NCBI RefSeq assembly: GCF_001645125.1
Contig: NZ_LXKA01000110.1
Span: 248,001 to 312,000 of the forward strand
Reading direction: 5' to 3'
Source of the DNA: Paraburkholderia ginsengiterrae
Lineage (GTDB): Bacteria; Pseudomonadota; Gammaproteobacteria; Burkholderiales; Burkholderiaceae
Length of the DNA: 64,000 bases
Positions within the stretch are counted from its first letter, which is position 1; each line of letters begins with the position of its first letter. A model generated the notes under the pieces. That model did no database searches, was not told the origin of the DNA, and was given only the letters and a program-made list of their open reading frames with translations. Shown one piece after another: positions 19,077 through 28,671 of this stretch. The position numbers and the translations under genes were made by a program.

Positions 19077-19114
19077 CCGCCTCGAAACACTGATATTTAT
19101 TCTGGCTGAACGAC

Positions 19115-20209
19115 ATGAACACGTCTAACCCACATCAGAACGCCGCCGCGCCGGATCTCGCAGAAAACGGCGCGAACGTGCTGGACGCCCCCAACCTCGC
19201 TATCGATGACGCGTTGGCACGCATCCTCGGCAATCCCCCCGCGGCCGAGTGCCCGATCATGGTGCTGCTGGTCGACGACCAGGCGATCATCGCCGAGGCG
19301 GTTCGCCAGGCGCTGGCCGGCGAAGCGAGCGTCGACTTCCACTACTGCGCGTCGCCCGAAGAGGCGCTGCGCTGCGCCGAGGACACGCGCGCGACGGTGA
19401 TCCTGCAAGACCTCGTGATGCCGGGCACCGACGGCCTCACCCTCGTGCGCCAGTATCGGCAAAACCCGGCCACGCGCGACATTCCGATCATCGTGCTGTC
19501 GACCAAGGAAGAGCCGCTCGTGAAAAGCGCGGCCTTCGCCGCCGGTGCCAACGACTATCTGGTGAAGCTGCCGGACCGCATCGAGCTGATTGCTCGCGTG
19601 CGCTACCACTCGCGCTCGTATCTGAACCTGTTGCAGCGGGACGAGGCCTATCAGGCGCTGCGCCAATCGCAGCAGCAGTTGCTCGCGACTAACCTGGAAT
19701 TGCAGCGGCTCACCCATTCGGACGGCCTGACGGGGCTGTCGAACCGCCGTTACCTCGATCAGTACCTGACCGCCGAATGGCGGCGCGGCGCGCGCGACAA
19801 GACCGGCCTCGGCTTTCTGATGATCGACGTGGATAACTTCAAGGCCTACAACGACACCTACGGGCACGTCGCGGGTGACGACGTCCTCAAACGCGTCGCG
19901 CAAACCATCGAGTCGTGCCTTGGCCGCTCGCCAGATCTGGCGGCACGCTTCGGCGGCGAAGAGTTCGCCGTGGTGGTGCCTGGCACGTCCGCAGGCGGAT
20001 TGCACCTGCTCGCGGAGAAGATCCGCATCGCCATCGAAGGGCTGGCGATCCCGCATGCGGGCTCCGTTGCGGGCGTCGTGACGATCAGCATCGGCGCGGC
20101 GACCGTCGTGCCCTCGCCCGCCGAGCCGGTCACCAAACTGATCGAAACTGCCGACGTCGGGCTGTATCGCGCGAAACGCGACGGGAAGAATCAGGTCGCG
20201 GTGAGTTGA
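19115..20209 (+). CDS. wspR: Response regulator diguanylate cyclase (WspR-like)
   Basis: 364 aa. Receiver at about residues 45-165 (phosphoacceptor D98 in ILQDLVMPGTDG), coiled linker (YQALRQSQQQLLATNLELQRL), then a GGDEF domain with active-site GGEEF at 279-283. An RxxD inhibitory I-site (RSPD, 270-273) sits exactly five residues before it. It makes cyclic-di-GMP when phosphorylated by WspE and has product feedback inhibition. This locus keeps a catalytic cyclase, unlike the WspHRR variant I recall from some Burkholderia cepacia-complex strains. Confidence 0.94.
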   Translation: MNTSNPHQNAAAPDLAENGANVLDAPNLAIDDALARILGNPPAAECPIMVLLVDDQAIIAEAVRQALAGEASVDFHYCASPEEALRCAEDTRATVILQDLVMPGTDGLTLVRQYRQNPATRDIPIIVLSTKEEPLVKSAAFAAGANDYLVKLPDRIELIARVRYHSRSYLNLLQRDEAYQALRQSQQQLLATNLELQRLTHSDGLTGLSNRRYLDQYLTAEWRRGARDKTGLGFLMIDVDNFKAYNDTYGHVAGDDVLKRVAQTIESCLGRSPDLAARFGGEEFAVVVPGTSAGGLHLLAEKIRIAIEGLAIPHAGSVAGVVTISIGAATVVPSPAEPVTKLIETADVGLYRAKRDGKNQVAVS

Positions 20210-20349
20210 GCTGCGCCTTCCTTGGGGTGCGCAGAGCCAGCCACCGCAGGCGATTGAACGCGCAACACGCGTGGTGTAACACAGGTAGTGGACAATATCG
20301 GCAACGATGGCATCACTCGATATGACCCTTCCACCCTGAGAGGAACGTG

Positions 20350-20775
20350 ATGAACTACGACGACAGCAATCCCTTCGCCAGGATTCTGCGCGGCGAACTA
20401 CCGTGCATTAAGGTGGCCGAAACCGATGCCGCCCTCGCCTTCATGGACCTGATGCCGCAAGCCGACGGCCATCTGCTGGTGGTGCCGAAGGAAGCCGTGG
20501 CGGAGATTTTCGACCTGTCGGACGCTTCGACGGTGGCCTGCATGCGCATGGCGCAGAAGCTGGCGATTGCCGTGCGCGCGGCCTTGCGCCCGGACGGCGT
20601 GTTCATCGGACAATTCAACGGCGCCGCTGCGGGGCAAACCGTGCCGCACGTGCACTTTCACGTCATCCCGCGCTGGGAGGGCCAGCCGCTGCGCATGCAC
20701 GCGCGCGACGTCGCCGATGCGGATACGCTCGAGGCCCTCGCCACGCGGATCCGCTCACATTGGCGCGCCGATTGA
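20350..20775 (+). CDS. HIT family nucleotide hydrolase/transferase
   Basis: 141-aa histidine-triad protein, likely an Hint-like purine nucleoside phosphoramidase or AP(n)A hydrolase. The triad is HVHFH (H100, H102, H104) followed by VIPRWEG, with the N-terminal NPFARILRGELPCIKVAETD typical of HIT proteins. ATG 20350 follows GAGAGGAACGTG; the GTG at 20347 is an alternative one codon upstream. It stands alone behind the wsp operon, with a terminator 135 bp downstream. Confidence 0.9.
   Translation: MNYDDSNPFARILRGELPCIKVAETDAALAFMDLMPQADGHLLVVPKEAVAEIFDLSDASTVACMRMAQKLAIAVRAALRPDGVFIGQFNGAAAGQTVPHVHFHVIPRWEGQPLRMHARDVADADTLEALATRIRSHWRAD
20759..20773. repeat. 15-bp direct repeat ATTGGCGCGCCGATT (copy 1)
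   Basis: Identical 15-mer at the 3' end of the HIT gene and at 20938-20952, bracketing a ~165-bp segment that carries a terminator. Confidence 0.6.
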
Positions 20776-20910
20776 GGCGGAGTGCTCCGGATCGGTGTGT
20801 GGTTATGCGCCGTAATATCTGTAAAAGCTTCTGAAACCAGCCGCGCGCGCTGTGCAGCTAGACTTCTCTTTGCCTTGTACCCACAAGGCATTGAGTGTGG
20901 ATCTCTTTTC

Positions 20911-20937
20911 AGCCTGCCCGAAACGGCAGGCTTTTTT
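20911..20937 (+). terminator. Rho-independent terminator after HIT gene
   Basis: AGCCTGCC-cgaaac-GGCAGGCT followed by a T-run. A small hairpin-prone stretch (cttgtacccacaag) precedes it. Confidence 0.85.
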
Positions 20938-20952
20938 ATTGGCGCGCCGATT
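20938..20952. repeat. 15-bp direct repeat ATTGGCGCGCCGATT (copy 2)
   Basis: Second identical copy, immediately after the terminator T-run. Confidence 0.6.
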
Positions 20953-20987
20953 CGACTGACTCGACCCACAGTGCAATGCTGTGCGTG

Positions 20988-21176
20988 TCAAAGGCGGTCC
21001 CGCGCGCGCCGCAGCGGATGCCGCCAGTCGATGCGGCGCGCACGTGCGTGCACGGGCCGCGGGTCATGCAGATCGTGCAGGTGCCGGTGTTCTTGCCACA
21101 ATTCGTCGGAGAAAAGAAACAGGACGATGAGCAGCGGAATCACCAGAAAGGCGCCCAGTATCAAGTGCTCGATCAC
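20988..21176 (-). CDS. Small single-pass membrane protein
   Basis: 62-aa protein: MIEHLILGAFLVIPLLIVLF then LFSDELWQEHRHLHDLHD and an Arg-rich tail. GTG 21176 is chosen because GGAGG lies 6 nt upstream; an ATG further upstream would add 8 or 14 poorly hydrophobic residues. One TM at about residues 4-22, N-out or N-in unknown, and a His/Arg-rich cytoplasmic tail. Family not recognised. Confidence 0.55.
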   Translation of the reverse strand: MIEHLILGAFLVIPLLIVLFLFSDELWQEHRHLHDLHDPRPVHARARRIDWRHPLRRARDRL

Positions 21177-21469
21177 GTTAGCCTCCGGTTGCAGGAGCAT
21201 GATTTCATTGTAGAGCACCGCTCATACCCACACCGTGCCGCGCCACTCATAAGCGTCCTGATCGTCCCAGTCACCCCCAATTTCCAGCCTGCGACAACGC
21301 GACGCCCCGGCCCCGCCAAACCCGCGCCCCGCCTCACTTATCGCAAAAATACGCTGCGCGGGAAGCCGCCATGGCAAGAACTCCATGCCTGAAGCCGTGA
21401 CTAACTGAAACGTGCCTCGTCCGGCAACGGACACACACATTCAGACCAATAATTCTCAAGGGGAATCCA

Positions 21470-22012
21470 ATGACGATTGAACGCAGCAGCGAACTGACTT
21501 TGCGCCCGCTCGAGCGCACCGATCTGCGCTTCGTCCATGAAGTGAACAACAACGCGAAAATCATGCGGTACTGGTTCGAGGAACCGTACGAAACCTTTTC
21601 GGAGCTGACCCAGCTTTATGATCAGCACGTGCACGACTTGCGCGAGCGGCGCTTCGTGGCGATCGACAACGAAGGGCAAACGGTCGGCGTGGTCGAGTTG
21701 ATCGAGTTGGACTATATCCATCGGCGCGGCGAATTTCAGATCATCATCGCGCCGCACGCCCAGGGCCGCGGCTACGCGACAGTCGCTACCCGGCTCGCAA
21801 TCGACTATGCGTTCTCCGTGCTGAACCTGCGCAAGGTCTACCTGATTGTCGACAAGTCGAACACCGCGGCCATCCACGTTTATGAAAAGTGTGGTTTCAG
21901 GCACGAGGCTGAACTGATCGAGGAGTTTTTCGGCAATGGGCGCTATCACAACGCCTTGCGCATGTGCATGTTCCAATCCGAGTTCTTCACGGCCAATCAG
22001 CGCGCCGACTGA
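21470..22012 (+). CDS. speG: Spermidine/spermine N-acetyltransferase (GNAT)
   Basis: 180-aa GNAT enzyme that acetylates polyamines with acetyl-CoA. It resembles E. coli SpeG over its whole length: [61 protein letters not shown] (acetyl-CoA loop Q/RxxGxG/A), [26 protein letters not shown] and [22 protein letters not shown] follows AAGGGGAATCCA. It is a single gene with AT-rich DNA behind it. Confidence 0.92.
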   Translation: MTIERSSELTLRPLERTDLRFVHEVNNNAKIMRYWFEEPYETFSELTQLYDQHVHDLRERRFVAIDNEGQTVGVVELIELDYIHRRGEFQIIIAPHAQGRGYATVATRLAIDYAFSVLNLRKVYLIVDKSNTAAIHVYEKCGFRHEAELIEEFFGNGRYHNALRMCMFQSEFFTANQRAD

Positions 22013-22463
22013 ACCTGCCTCCTCGCCGCAGACGCCGTTCGGCGCGTCTGCGCGCGCCGCGAGCCACACCTGGCACCATTTATATTCTGCAAATACCCCG
22101 TTATTTCGCGATTCCGGCCTGTCCGGTTGAATGACTTTGTGTGCAACGCACCAAAGGCGTCATTTAATAGTAGTAAATCACTTAATTGCGGCCTCTCGTT
22201 TACGCCAATACGTACCGCAAAGCTTTACTGGTTAAAGCGATGCGTCCTATTCGTCTTTTAGTTATCCGTTGCGATCTCGATCAATTAAGCAGTTGCTCAA
22301 GGATTAGGCAGGTGCGACAGCCGGTGCGACAATTCGCCGCTGTTGCGACCGCACACAAGATGTGCTTGTCGTTCTCCACGATTCTCCTAAAGTCGAATGT
22401 GCGGGTCCGACGTTAAAGTTAAATACATAGCTAACCTGAGTATCTCCCCGCACCGGAGGACAT
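22013..22463. other. Gene-free AT-rich interval between speG and exported protein
   Basis: 451 bp with no supported ORF. Positions about 22080-22320 are AT-rich for this genome, and short motifs such as GGTGCGACA recur (about 22310-22330). Probably promoter/leader for the gene at 22464; no riboswitch or RNA fold recognised. Confidence 0.4.
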
Positions 22464-22802
22464 ATGAAAATGCGAATCGCCCTTGTTTTCGCCATTGCGG
22501 GATTGGCTGCCGCGACTGTTCAGGCGCAAGACGTCATGATCAAGCCGCAACAAACCATCCAGTTCAAGGCCAATGCTTATGGCTGCCTGTCGAAGGATAA
22601 ACTCGACGCCGCCGACCAGCATGCGCAAGCCGGCGAACAGCAAAAGATGCAGGAATTCTTCTCCGGATATCAATGCATTTCTACCCCGGAAAATTCAGAC
22701 TTCCGCGTGGTCCGCGTGGTCGGACACGACGTCGAATTCGTGAATTCCGGTAACAGCGATACCCAAGGCCTCTGGGCGAACGATCGGTTCATCAAGCAAT
22801 AA
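22464..22802 (+). CDS. Small exported protein of unknown function
   Basis: 112 aa, with GGAGG 6 nt before the ATG. Signal peptide MKMRIALVFAIAGLAAATVQA, mature protein starting QDVMIKPQQTIQF. Two mature Cys (YGCLSKDK and YQCISTPEN) could form a periplasmic disulfide, and the middle is Gln/Ala-rich and helical (DQHAQAGEQQKMQEFFSGY). Ends GLWANDRFIKQ. Not recognised as a named family; likely periplasmic. Confidence 0.75.
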   Translation: MKMRIALVFAIAGLAAATVQAQDVMIKPQQTIQFKANAYGCLSKDKLDAADQHAQAGEQQKMQEFFSGYQCISTPENSDFRVVRVVGHDVEFVNSGNSDTQGLWANDRFIKQ

Positions 22803-22901
22803 ATTGAACGCTGACATTCCGGCGAAACGCCGGGGTGTGATTTTGCGCGTGTGGATCGCTGGCTGCTGAAAGTTAGGGACTGAGTTTCTGCGAGTTAAAA
22901 A

Positions 22902-22933
22902 AACGGCTGGGCATTTTATGCCCGGCCGTTTTT
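22902..22933. terminator. Bidirectional terminator hairpin
   Basis: AACGGCtGGGC-attttat-GCCCgGCCGTT with T5 to the right and an A-run to the left. It ends the exported-protein gene. Confidence 0.8.
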
Positions 22934-22976
22934 GCTGGCATTCGCGCATGAAGCTGTAACGCATCGGTGCGGACGG

Positions 22977-23013
22977 AAAAAAGCCGATGCGGAATGTGTC
23001 GGTCCGCATCGGC
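22977..23013 (-). terminator. Terminator of the arabinose operon
   Basis: On the minus strand: GCCGATGCGG, an 11-nt loop, CCGCATCGGC, then T6. It lies 75 bp beyond the dehydratase stop. Confidence 0.85.
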
Positions 23014-23087
23014 AGCACGCCTTCTCGCAAAGCGCAGGAAACCGTAGCTAACTCACCATCACGGCACAACGCGCCACGTCGTGCCGG

Positions 23088-24821
23088 TCAATGAGAGTCG
23101 CGCGGCACCGGCGCGCCGCTCGATCCGACCAGAAAGTCCAGATCCGCTCCCTCGTCCGCTTGCAGCACGTGTTCGACGTAGAGCTTGTAGTAGCCGCGTT
23201 TGGGGACCTCCGGCGCTTGCCACGTGGCCCGCCGGCGCGCGAGTTCCTCATCGGTGACGTCGAGGTGCAGGCGGCGTGCTTCGACGTCGAGTTCGATCAT
23301 GTCGCCGGTCCGCACGAACGCCAACGGACCGCCCGCGGCCGCTTCCGGCGACACGTGCAGTACTACTGCGCCATAGGCCGTGCCGCTCATGCGGCCATCG
23401 GAAATGCGCACCATGTCCGTGATGCCTTTTTGCAGCACCTTTTTTGGCAGCGGCATGTTGCCGACTTCCGCAAATCCCGGATAGCCCTTTGGCCCCGCGC
23501 CCTTGAGCACCATGATGCAGTGTTCGTCGATATCGAGCGACTCGTCGTCGATCTTCGCGTGCAACTCCTCGATGTTCTCGAATACGACCGCGCGGCCGCG
23601 ATGCTTCAGCAACTGCGCGGTGGCCGCCGACGGCTTGATCACCGCGCCGTTCGGCGCCAGGTTGCCCTTGAGCACCGCAATGCCGGCCTTTGGCTTGAAC
23701 GGCTCGGCAAACGTGGTGATGACTTTCTCGTCGTGATTCGGCGCGTTGCGCACGTTGTCCCAGATCGTCTTGCCATTCACCGTCAGTGCTTCGCGGTGCA
23801 GCAGGCCTTGTTCGCCGAGTTGCTTCAACACCGCCGGCAAGCCGCCTGCGTAGTAAAAATCCTCCATCAGATACTCACCCGACGGCTGCAGATTCACGAG
23901 GCACGGCACGTTCGAACCCAGTTCCCAGTCTTGCAGCGACAACTCCACGCCCATGCGCCGCGCCAGCGCGATCAGATGCACCACCGCATTGGTCGATCCG
24001 CCAATCGCCGCATTCGTGCGGATCGCGTTCTCGAACGCCTTGCGCGTGAGAATCTTGTCCATGGTCAGATCTTCGCGAACCATGTCGACAATGCGCCGGC
24101 CGGCGAGATGCGCCAGCACCTGGCGGCGTGCGTCCACCGCGGGAATCGCCGCGTTGTGCGGCAAGCCCATGCCGAGCGATTCGACCATCGAGGCCATCGT
24201 CGAGGCCGTGCCCATCGTCATGCAGTGGCCGCGTGAGCGGTTCATGCAGGACTCGGCTTCGGTGAATTCCTCCTCCGTCATCGTGCCGGCGCGCACTTCC
24301 TCCGACATCTGCCACACGCCCGTGCCCGAACCTATGTTCTTGCCGCGAAACCGGCCATTGAGCATTGGGCCACCCGACACGGCGAGTGCCGGCAAATTGC
24401 ACGACGCGGCGCCCATCAGCAGCGCGGGTGTGGTCTTGTCGCAGCCCACCAGCAGGATCACGCCGTCCATTGGATTGCCGCGAATCGATTCCTCGACATC
24501 CATGGAAGCGAGATTGCGAAACAGCATGGCGGTAGGCCGCAAATTGGTTTCGCCCAGCGACATGACCGGAAACTCGAGCGGCAAGCCGCCCGCTTCGTGC
24601 ACGCCTTTTTTCACGTACTCCGCCAGCTCGCGAAAATGCGCATTGCACGGCGTTAGTTCGGACCACGTATTACAGATCCCGATCACCGGGCGTCCGTCGA
24701 ATTCGTCGTGAGGAATGCCCTGGTTCTTCATCCACGAGCGATGCAGGAAACCGTCGCGGTCCTTGAGGCCGAACCACGCCTGGCTGCGCAGCGGCTTTTT
24801 AGTCTGGTTCGAATCAGCCAT
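23088..24821 (-). CDS. araC: L-arabinonate dehydratase (IlvD/Edd family)
   Basis: 577-aa Fe-S dehydratase predicted to convert L-arabinonate to 2-dehydro-3-deoxy-L-arabinonate in oxidative L-arabinose catabolism. IlvD/Edd hallmarks: CNTWSELTPCNAHFRELAE, ILLVGCDKTTPALLMGAA, NRSRGHCMTMGTASTM (cluster cysteines) and DGRMSGTAYGAVVLHVSPEA. The family alone cannot separate this from dihydroxy-acid or other sugar-acid dehydratases. The araF-G-H transporter in the same operon points to L-arabinonate. Start 24821 follows AGGAGACTTC. The symbol araC follows the Azospirillum pathway naming, not the E. coli regulator. Confidence 0.85.
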   Translation of the reverse strand: MADSNQTKKPLRSQAWFGLKDRDGFLHRSWMKNQGIPHDEFDGRPVIGICNTWSELTPCNAHFRELAEYVKKGVHEAGGLPLEFPVMSLGETNLRPTAMLFRNLASMDVEESIRGNPMDGVILLVGCDKTTPALLMGAASCNLPALAVSGGPMLNGRFRGKNIGSGTGVWQMSEEVRAGTMTEEEFTEAESCMNRSRGHCMTMGTASTMASMVESLGMGLPHNAAIPAVDARRQVLAHLAGRRIVDMVREDLTMDKILTRKAFENAIRTNAAIGGSTNAVVHLIALARRMGVELSLQDWELGSNVPCLVNLQPSGEYLMEDFYYAGGLPAVLKQLGEQGLLHREALTVNGKTIWDNVRNAPNHDEKVITTFAEPFKPKAGIAVLKGNLAPNGAVIKPSAATAQLLKHRGRAVVFENIEELHAKIDDESLDIDEHCIMVLKGAGPKGYPGFAEVGNMPLPKKVLQKGITDMVRISDGRMSGTAYGAVVLHVSPEAAAGGPLAFVRTGDMIELDVEARRLHLDVTDEELARRRATWQAPEVPKRGYYKLYVEHVLQADEGADLDFLVGSSGAPVPRDSH

Positions 24822-24854
24822 GAAGTCTCCTGTTGGCAAATGTTTTGAAGCGCG

Positions 24855-25859
24855 TCAGTGCACGCGCTTGCTGCGGCGGAACTGGTCGAACAGCACGGCG
24901 AGCAGCAAAATTCCGCCTCGAATCAGGTATTGGTAGAAGGTCGGCACGTTCAGAAGACTCATGGCGTCCTGCACGGAGCCCATGATCAGCACGCCGACCA
25001 GCACGCCGGAAATCGTCGCGACGCCGCCCGTGAGCGAGACGCCACCGAGCACGCACGCAGAAATCACGCCCAGTTCGAGCCCGACCGAGGTTTTCGGGTC
25101 GCCCAGACTCATGCGCGACGCCAGCATCACACCCGCAAAGCCCGTCACGAGACCTTGCAATACGAACACTGTGATCTTGATACGCGTCACCGGCAAGCCC
25201 GCCAGCAAGGCCGCTTCGCCGTTGCCGCCGACCGCCAGCACGTTCTTGCCGAACACGGTTTTCTTCAACAAAAAGCCGAACAGCACGAAGCCGACGATGT
25301 TGCTCCAGATCGGGTAGGAAATGCCGAGGAACGAACCGCCGCCGAGGTCGAAGAAACGCTCTTCGGAGATCATCACGGCGTCGCCGTTCGACGTGATGTA
25401 GGCGAGGCCGCGCACGACCTCCATCATGGCGAGCGTGACAATCAGCGAGTTGATCTTGTAGCGCGCGACGAGCACGCCGTTCACGAGGCCGACCGCGCCT
25501 CCCGCGAGCACACCGGCGGCCACGCCGAGGGTTACGCTATGCGTCGCGGTAATCAAGGTGGAGGCGACCACGCCCGCGAACGCGACGATCGATGCCACCG
25601 ACAAATCCACTTCGCCGAGCGCGAGCACAAACATCATGGTCACCGAGATCGAACCGATCAGCGTGACGGAGAGCAGCAGGCCCTGAATATTGCGCGCGCT
25701 CAGAAAGTCCGGCACGGTGAACGACAGGACCGCGAACAGAATCACGAACACCATGACGATGCCGGACCGGTTGATCAGGTCCCAGGTGCGCGCGGCACGC
25801 GCGCTCAGCCCGGCTGACGCGACAGCGGGAGTCGAGGAGTCGGTTGAAGGGGTATGCAT
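24855..25859 (-). CDS. araH: L-arabinose ABC transporter permease
   Basis: 334-aa inner-membrane permease of the ribose/xylose/arabinose family. About 8-10 TM segments include IVMVFVILFAVLSFTVPDFLSARN and SISVTMMFVLALGEVDLSVASIVAFAGVVAS, with the EAA-like GVISACVLGGVSLTGGVATISGVLVG. The C-terminus ends YLIRGGILLLAVLFDQFRRSK. It lies between the ATPase gene and the dehydratase, 33 bp upstream of the latter, within one operon. Confidence 0.9.
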   Translation of the reverse strand: MHTPSTDSSTPAVASAGLSARAARTWDLINRSGIVMVFVILFAVLSFTVPDFLSARNIQGLLLSVTLIGSISVTMMFVLALGEVDLSVASIVAFAGVVASTLITATHSVTLGVAAGVLAGGAVGLVNGVLVARYKINSLIVTLAMMEVVRGLAYITSNGDAVMISEERFFDLGGGSFLGISYPIWSNIVGFVLFGFLLKKTVFGKNVLAVGGNGEAALLAGLPVTRIKITVFVLQGLVTGFAGVMLASRMSLGDPKTSVGLELGVISACVLGGVSLTGGVATISGVLVGVLIMGSVQDAMSLLNVPTFYQYLIRGGILLLAVLFDQFRRSKRVH

Positions 25860-25947
25860 GGTGTTTATTCCGTTTCAATGGCGCGCTTGAGTCGCCTTCG
25901 TTTGTCGGGTGAGTGCGGCGGTGAATGCGGTGACGAACGCGGTCGCG

Positions 25948-27489
25948 TCAGCGGGGCAGGGCGAGCTTGATCAACGCATCCGGCGTGGCCTGAGCCTTGG
26001 GCAAATTGCCAACGATGCGTCCTTCCTTCATCACGATCACGCGATCCGCCACACCGATCACTTCGGCGAGGTCGCTCGACACGACAATCACGGTGCGGCC
26101 CGCTTCCGCGAGCCCATACAGCAGCCCATAAATTTCGCTGCGCGCGCCGACGTCGATACCGCGCGTGGGTTCGTCCATCAGGAACACGTCGATCTCTTCA
26201 GCCAGCCAGCGCGACAGAATCACCTTCTGCTGATTGCCGCCGGAGAGCGTGCCAATCGGCGTGTCGCCGTCGCGCGTCTTGATCGCGAGCTTGCTGATGA
26301 ACGCTTTCGCGGTCTGCGCTTCCTTGCGGCCGTCGAGTACGTTGAAGCGGCTGAAATGGCGGCGGCAGCTGATGTTCAGGTTGTCCGACACCGAGGCAAT
26401 CGACACGATGCCTTCCTGCTTGCGGTCCTCGGGACACAACGCCACGCCCGCGCGCACGGCATCGCGCGGCGTGGTGAAATGCACGCGTTTGCCTTTGAGC
26501 GTGATCTCGCCCGATGTGGGTTTGACCGCGCCGTAAATCAGCTTCATCAACTCCGAACGGCCCGCGCCAACCAGCCCGAAGAAGCCGACGATCTCGCCCT
26601 GGCGCGCGGTGAACGAAGCGGGCTCACGCAAGCCACGCCCCATCACCGCGTTGACGTCGAGTTGCACGCCGCCGAGTTCTCGAGCGCGATAGCCGTACAC
26701 GTCCGCGATTGAACGGCCCACCATGCAACTGATCAGACGATCGCGATCGAGTCCTTCACCGGCTTCGAACGTATCGATGTGGCGGCCATCGCGAAACACT
26801 GTCACGCGGTCACACAGTTCGTAGACTTCGTCCATGCGATGCGTGACGTAGATGATCGCGCGGCCTTCGGCCTTCAACCCGCGGATGATCCGGAAGAGTT
26901 GAGTGGTCTCACGCGACGACAAGGAGCTGGTCGGTTCGTCGAAGGCAATCACGCGCGCATCGCGCATCAGCGCCTTGCCGATCTCGATCATCTGCCGCTG
27001 GCCGATCGAGAGATGCTTCACCTGCTGCAACGGATCGATCTTTTCACCGAGCCGTTCGAGCTCGCGCACCGCGCGTGCCACCAACGCCTTTTCATCCAGT
27101 ACACCGAAGCGATTCGGCATGGCGCCGAGCATCAGGTTGTCGGCCACCGTCAGTTCCGGCACCAGATGCAGTTCCTGGTAGATGATCGCCACACCCGCTG
27201 CGATGGCAGCCTTTGTCGAACCGAAATGCTGCTCGACGCCATCGAGCGACAAGGTGCCCGCTGCGGGCTGGTTCACTCCGGACAACACCTTGAGCAGCGT
27301 CGACTTGCCGGCGCCGTTTTCGCCCATCAGGCCGTGCACTTCGCCGCGGCGCACGTCCAGCGACACCTGGTCGAGCGCGAGTACACCAGGAAAGCGCACG
27401 GTGATGCCGTCGAGTTGCAGATACGGCTCGCCGGATGCAGGCGAGGGCGCCGCTTCGGCGGTGGGGGACTCCGTGTATGAAGACGTCAT
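25948..27489 (-). CDS. araG: L-arabinose ABC transporter ATP-binding protein
   Basis: 513-aa double ABC ATPase. The first domain has Walker [13 protein letters not shown], signature [15 protein letters not shown] and Walker [13 protein letters not shown]. The second has a degenerate P-loop ([12 protein letters not shown]), signature [15 protein letters not shown] and [14 protein letters not shown], as usual in sugar importers. ATG 27489 is preferred to the TTG two codons upstream. It energises uptake by AraF/AraH. Confidence 0.92.
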   Translation of the reverse strand: MTSSYTESPTAEAAPSPASGEPYLQLDGITVRFPGVLALDQVSLDVRRGEVHGLMGENGAGKSTLLKVLSGVNQPAAGTLSLDGVEQHFGSTKAAIAAGVAIIYQELHLVPELTVADNLMLGAMPNRFGVLDEKALVARAVRELERLGEKIDPLQQVKHLSIGQRQMIEIGKALMRDARVIAFDEPTSSLSSRETTQLFRIIRGLKAEGRAIIYVTHRMDEVYELCDRVTVFRDGRHIDTFEAGEGLDRDRLISCMVGRSIADVYGYRARELGGVQLDVNAVMGRGLREPASFTARQGEIVGFFGLVGAGRSELMKLIYGAVKPTSGEITLKGKRVHFTTPRDAVRAGVALCPEDRKQEGIVSIASVSDNLNISCRRHFSRFNVLDGRKEAQTAKAFISKLAIKTRDGDTPIGTLSGGNQQKVILSRWLAEEIDVFLMDEPTRGIDVGARSEIYGLLYGLAEAGRTVIVVSSDLAEVIGVADRVIVMKEGRIVGNLPKAQATPDALIKLALPR

Positions 27490-27588
27490 CGACAAACCTC
27501 AAGCAGATGAAAACCTGTGGCAGGCCGCTCCCGCGCAAACGGAAGCGCGAACGGAAAACGGCCCGCCGTGCGCAATCTGGAACCCCGC

Positions 27589-28593
27589 TTAAATGCCGAG
27601 TTCCTTACGCACTTCCTGCCAGTTGTCGCGCACCATCAGCTTGCCGGTGGTCTGTGTATCCGCAGGCGGCTGCTTGCCGTCCTTGATCCACTCGACGAGG
27701 TTCTCCGTGCTCTCCCTGCCGTGCATCGTCGAGCTCACCGCGATCGTGCCGTAGAAGCCGGTCGGCTCCTTCTTCTGGAATTCGGCAAACGCTTCGCCCG
27801 CGCCGTTGATGCCGACGCCGATCACGTCCGCCGCCGGAATATGCAGTTGCTCGGTGGCGCGCACGCCACCCAGCACGCTTTCTTCGTTGAGCGCGAAGAT
27901 CACCCACTTCTTGATGTTCGGATGCTGCGCAAGCACGGGCGACGAGGCATTGAATCCGCCTTCGTCATCGGTCGTTTTCTGCGGCGCGTCGAAGATGTTG
28001 TCCTTCTTGAAGCCGCCGGCCAGCAGCGATTGCGTCGCGCCGTCGGTGCGCAGTTTCGCGGTCGGCAGTTCGTAGTTCGTAATACGCAGCGCGCCGACTT
28101 CTTCCGGCTTCCAGCCGCGCCGCTTCATCTCTTCGGAGATCGCGGTGCCGACCTGATTACCGATCTTGAGCGCGGACATGCCCAGATGCGGCACGTTCGC
28201 GAGCGGCTTGCCGGTGGAGTCGACCAGTTGATCGTCGACGGTAACGAACTTCATGTTGTAGCGCTTCGCGCGCGCCTGAATCGCGGGTCCGAGACGCACG
28301 TCGGGTGCGCAGATCACGAAGCCCTGCGCACCTTGCGCGCCGAGGTTGTCGATCGCGGCCAGCACTTTTTCACCGTCCGGCGTGCCGATGTTCACCACCG
28401 AGAATCCATCCTTCTGGCCGAGTGCGGTCGCGGCTTTCTGTTCGTTGATGAACCATGCCTGTTCCGGCATCTTCACGAGAAAGCCGACTTTGAGCGGCTG
28501 ATCCGCCCGCGCGGACAGTTGCGTGGCGAAGGGAGCGGCGAGGGCGGCGGCGGCCATCGCGGATAGCGTTAAACGGCGAAGCTTGCTGGTCAT
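27589..28593 (-). CDS. araF: L-arabinose-binding periplasmic protein
   Basis: 334 aa. Signal peptide MTSKLRRLTLSAMAAAALAA..ARA, then a periplasmic-binding fold very similar to E. coli AraF: LKVGFLVKMPEQAWFINEQKAA, TPDGEKVLAAIDNLGAQGAQGFVICAPD, DDQLVDSTGKPLANVPHLGMSALKIGNQVG, ALNEESVLGGVRATEQ and GVGINGAGEAFAEF. ATG follows CAGGAGACAG. This ortholog is the main reason to call the operon arabinose-specific. Confidence 0.92.
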   Translation of the reverse strand: MTSKLRRLTLSAMAAAALAAPFATQLSARADQPLKVGFLVKMPEQAWFINEQKAATALGQKDGFSVVNIGTPDGEKVLAAIDNLGAQGAQGFVICAPDVRLGPAIQARAKRYNMKFVTVDDQLVDSTGKPLANVPHLGMSALKIGNQVGTAISEEMKRRGWKPEEVGALRITNYELPTAKLRTDGATQSLLAGGFKKDNIFDAPQKTTDDEGGFNASSPVLAQHPNIKKWVIFALNEESVLGGVRATEQLHIPAADVIGVGINGAGEAFAEFQKKEPTGFYGTIAVSSTMHGRESTENLVEWIKDGKQPPADTQTTGKLMVRDNWQEVRKELGI

Positions 28594-28671
28594 GTCTGTC
28601 TCCTGTCGATTGGTGTTAGATGGCACTGACTTCGATCCCATGCAACCAGGTTGCTGAGCTTGAAAAGCTGT

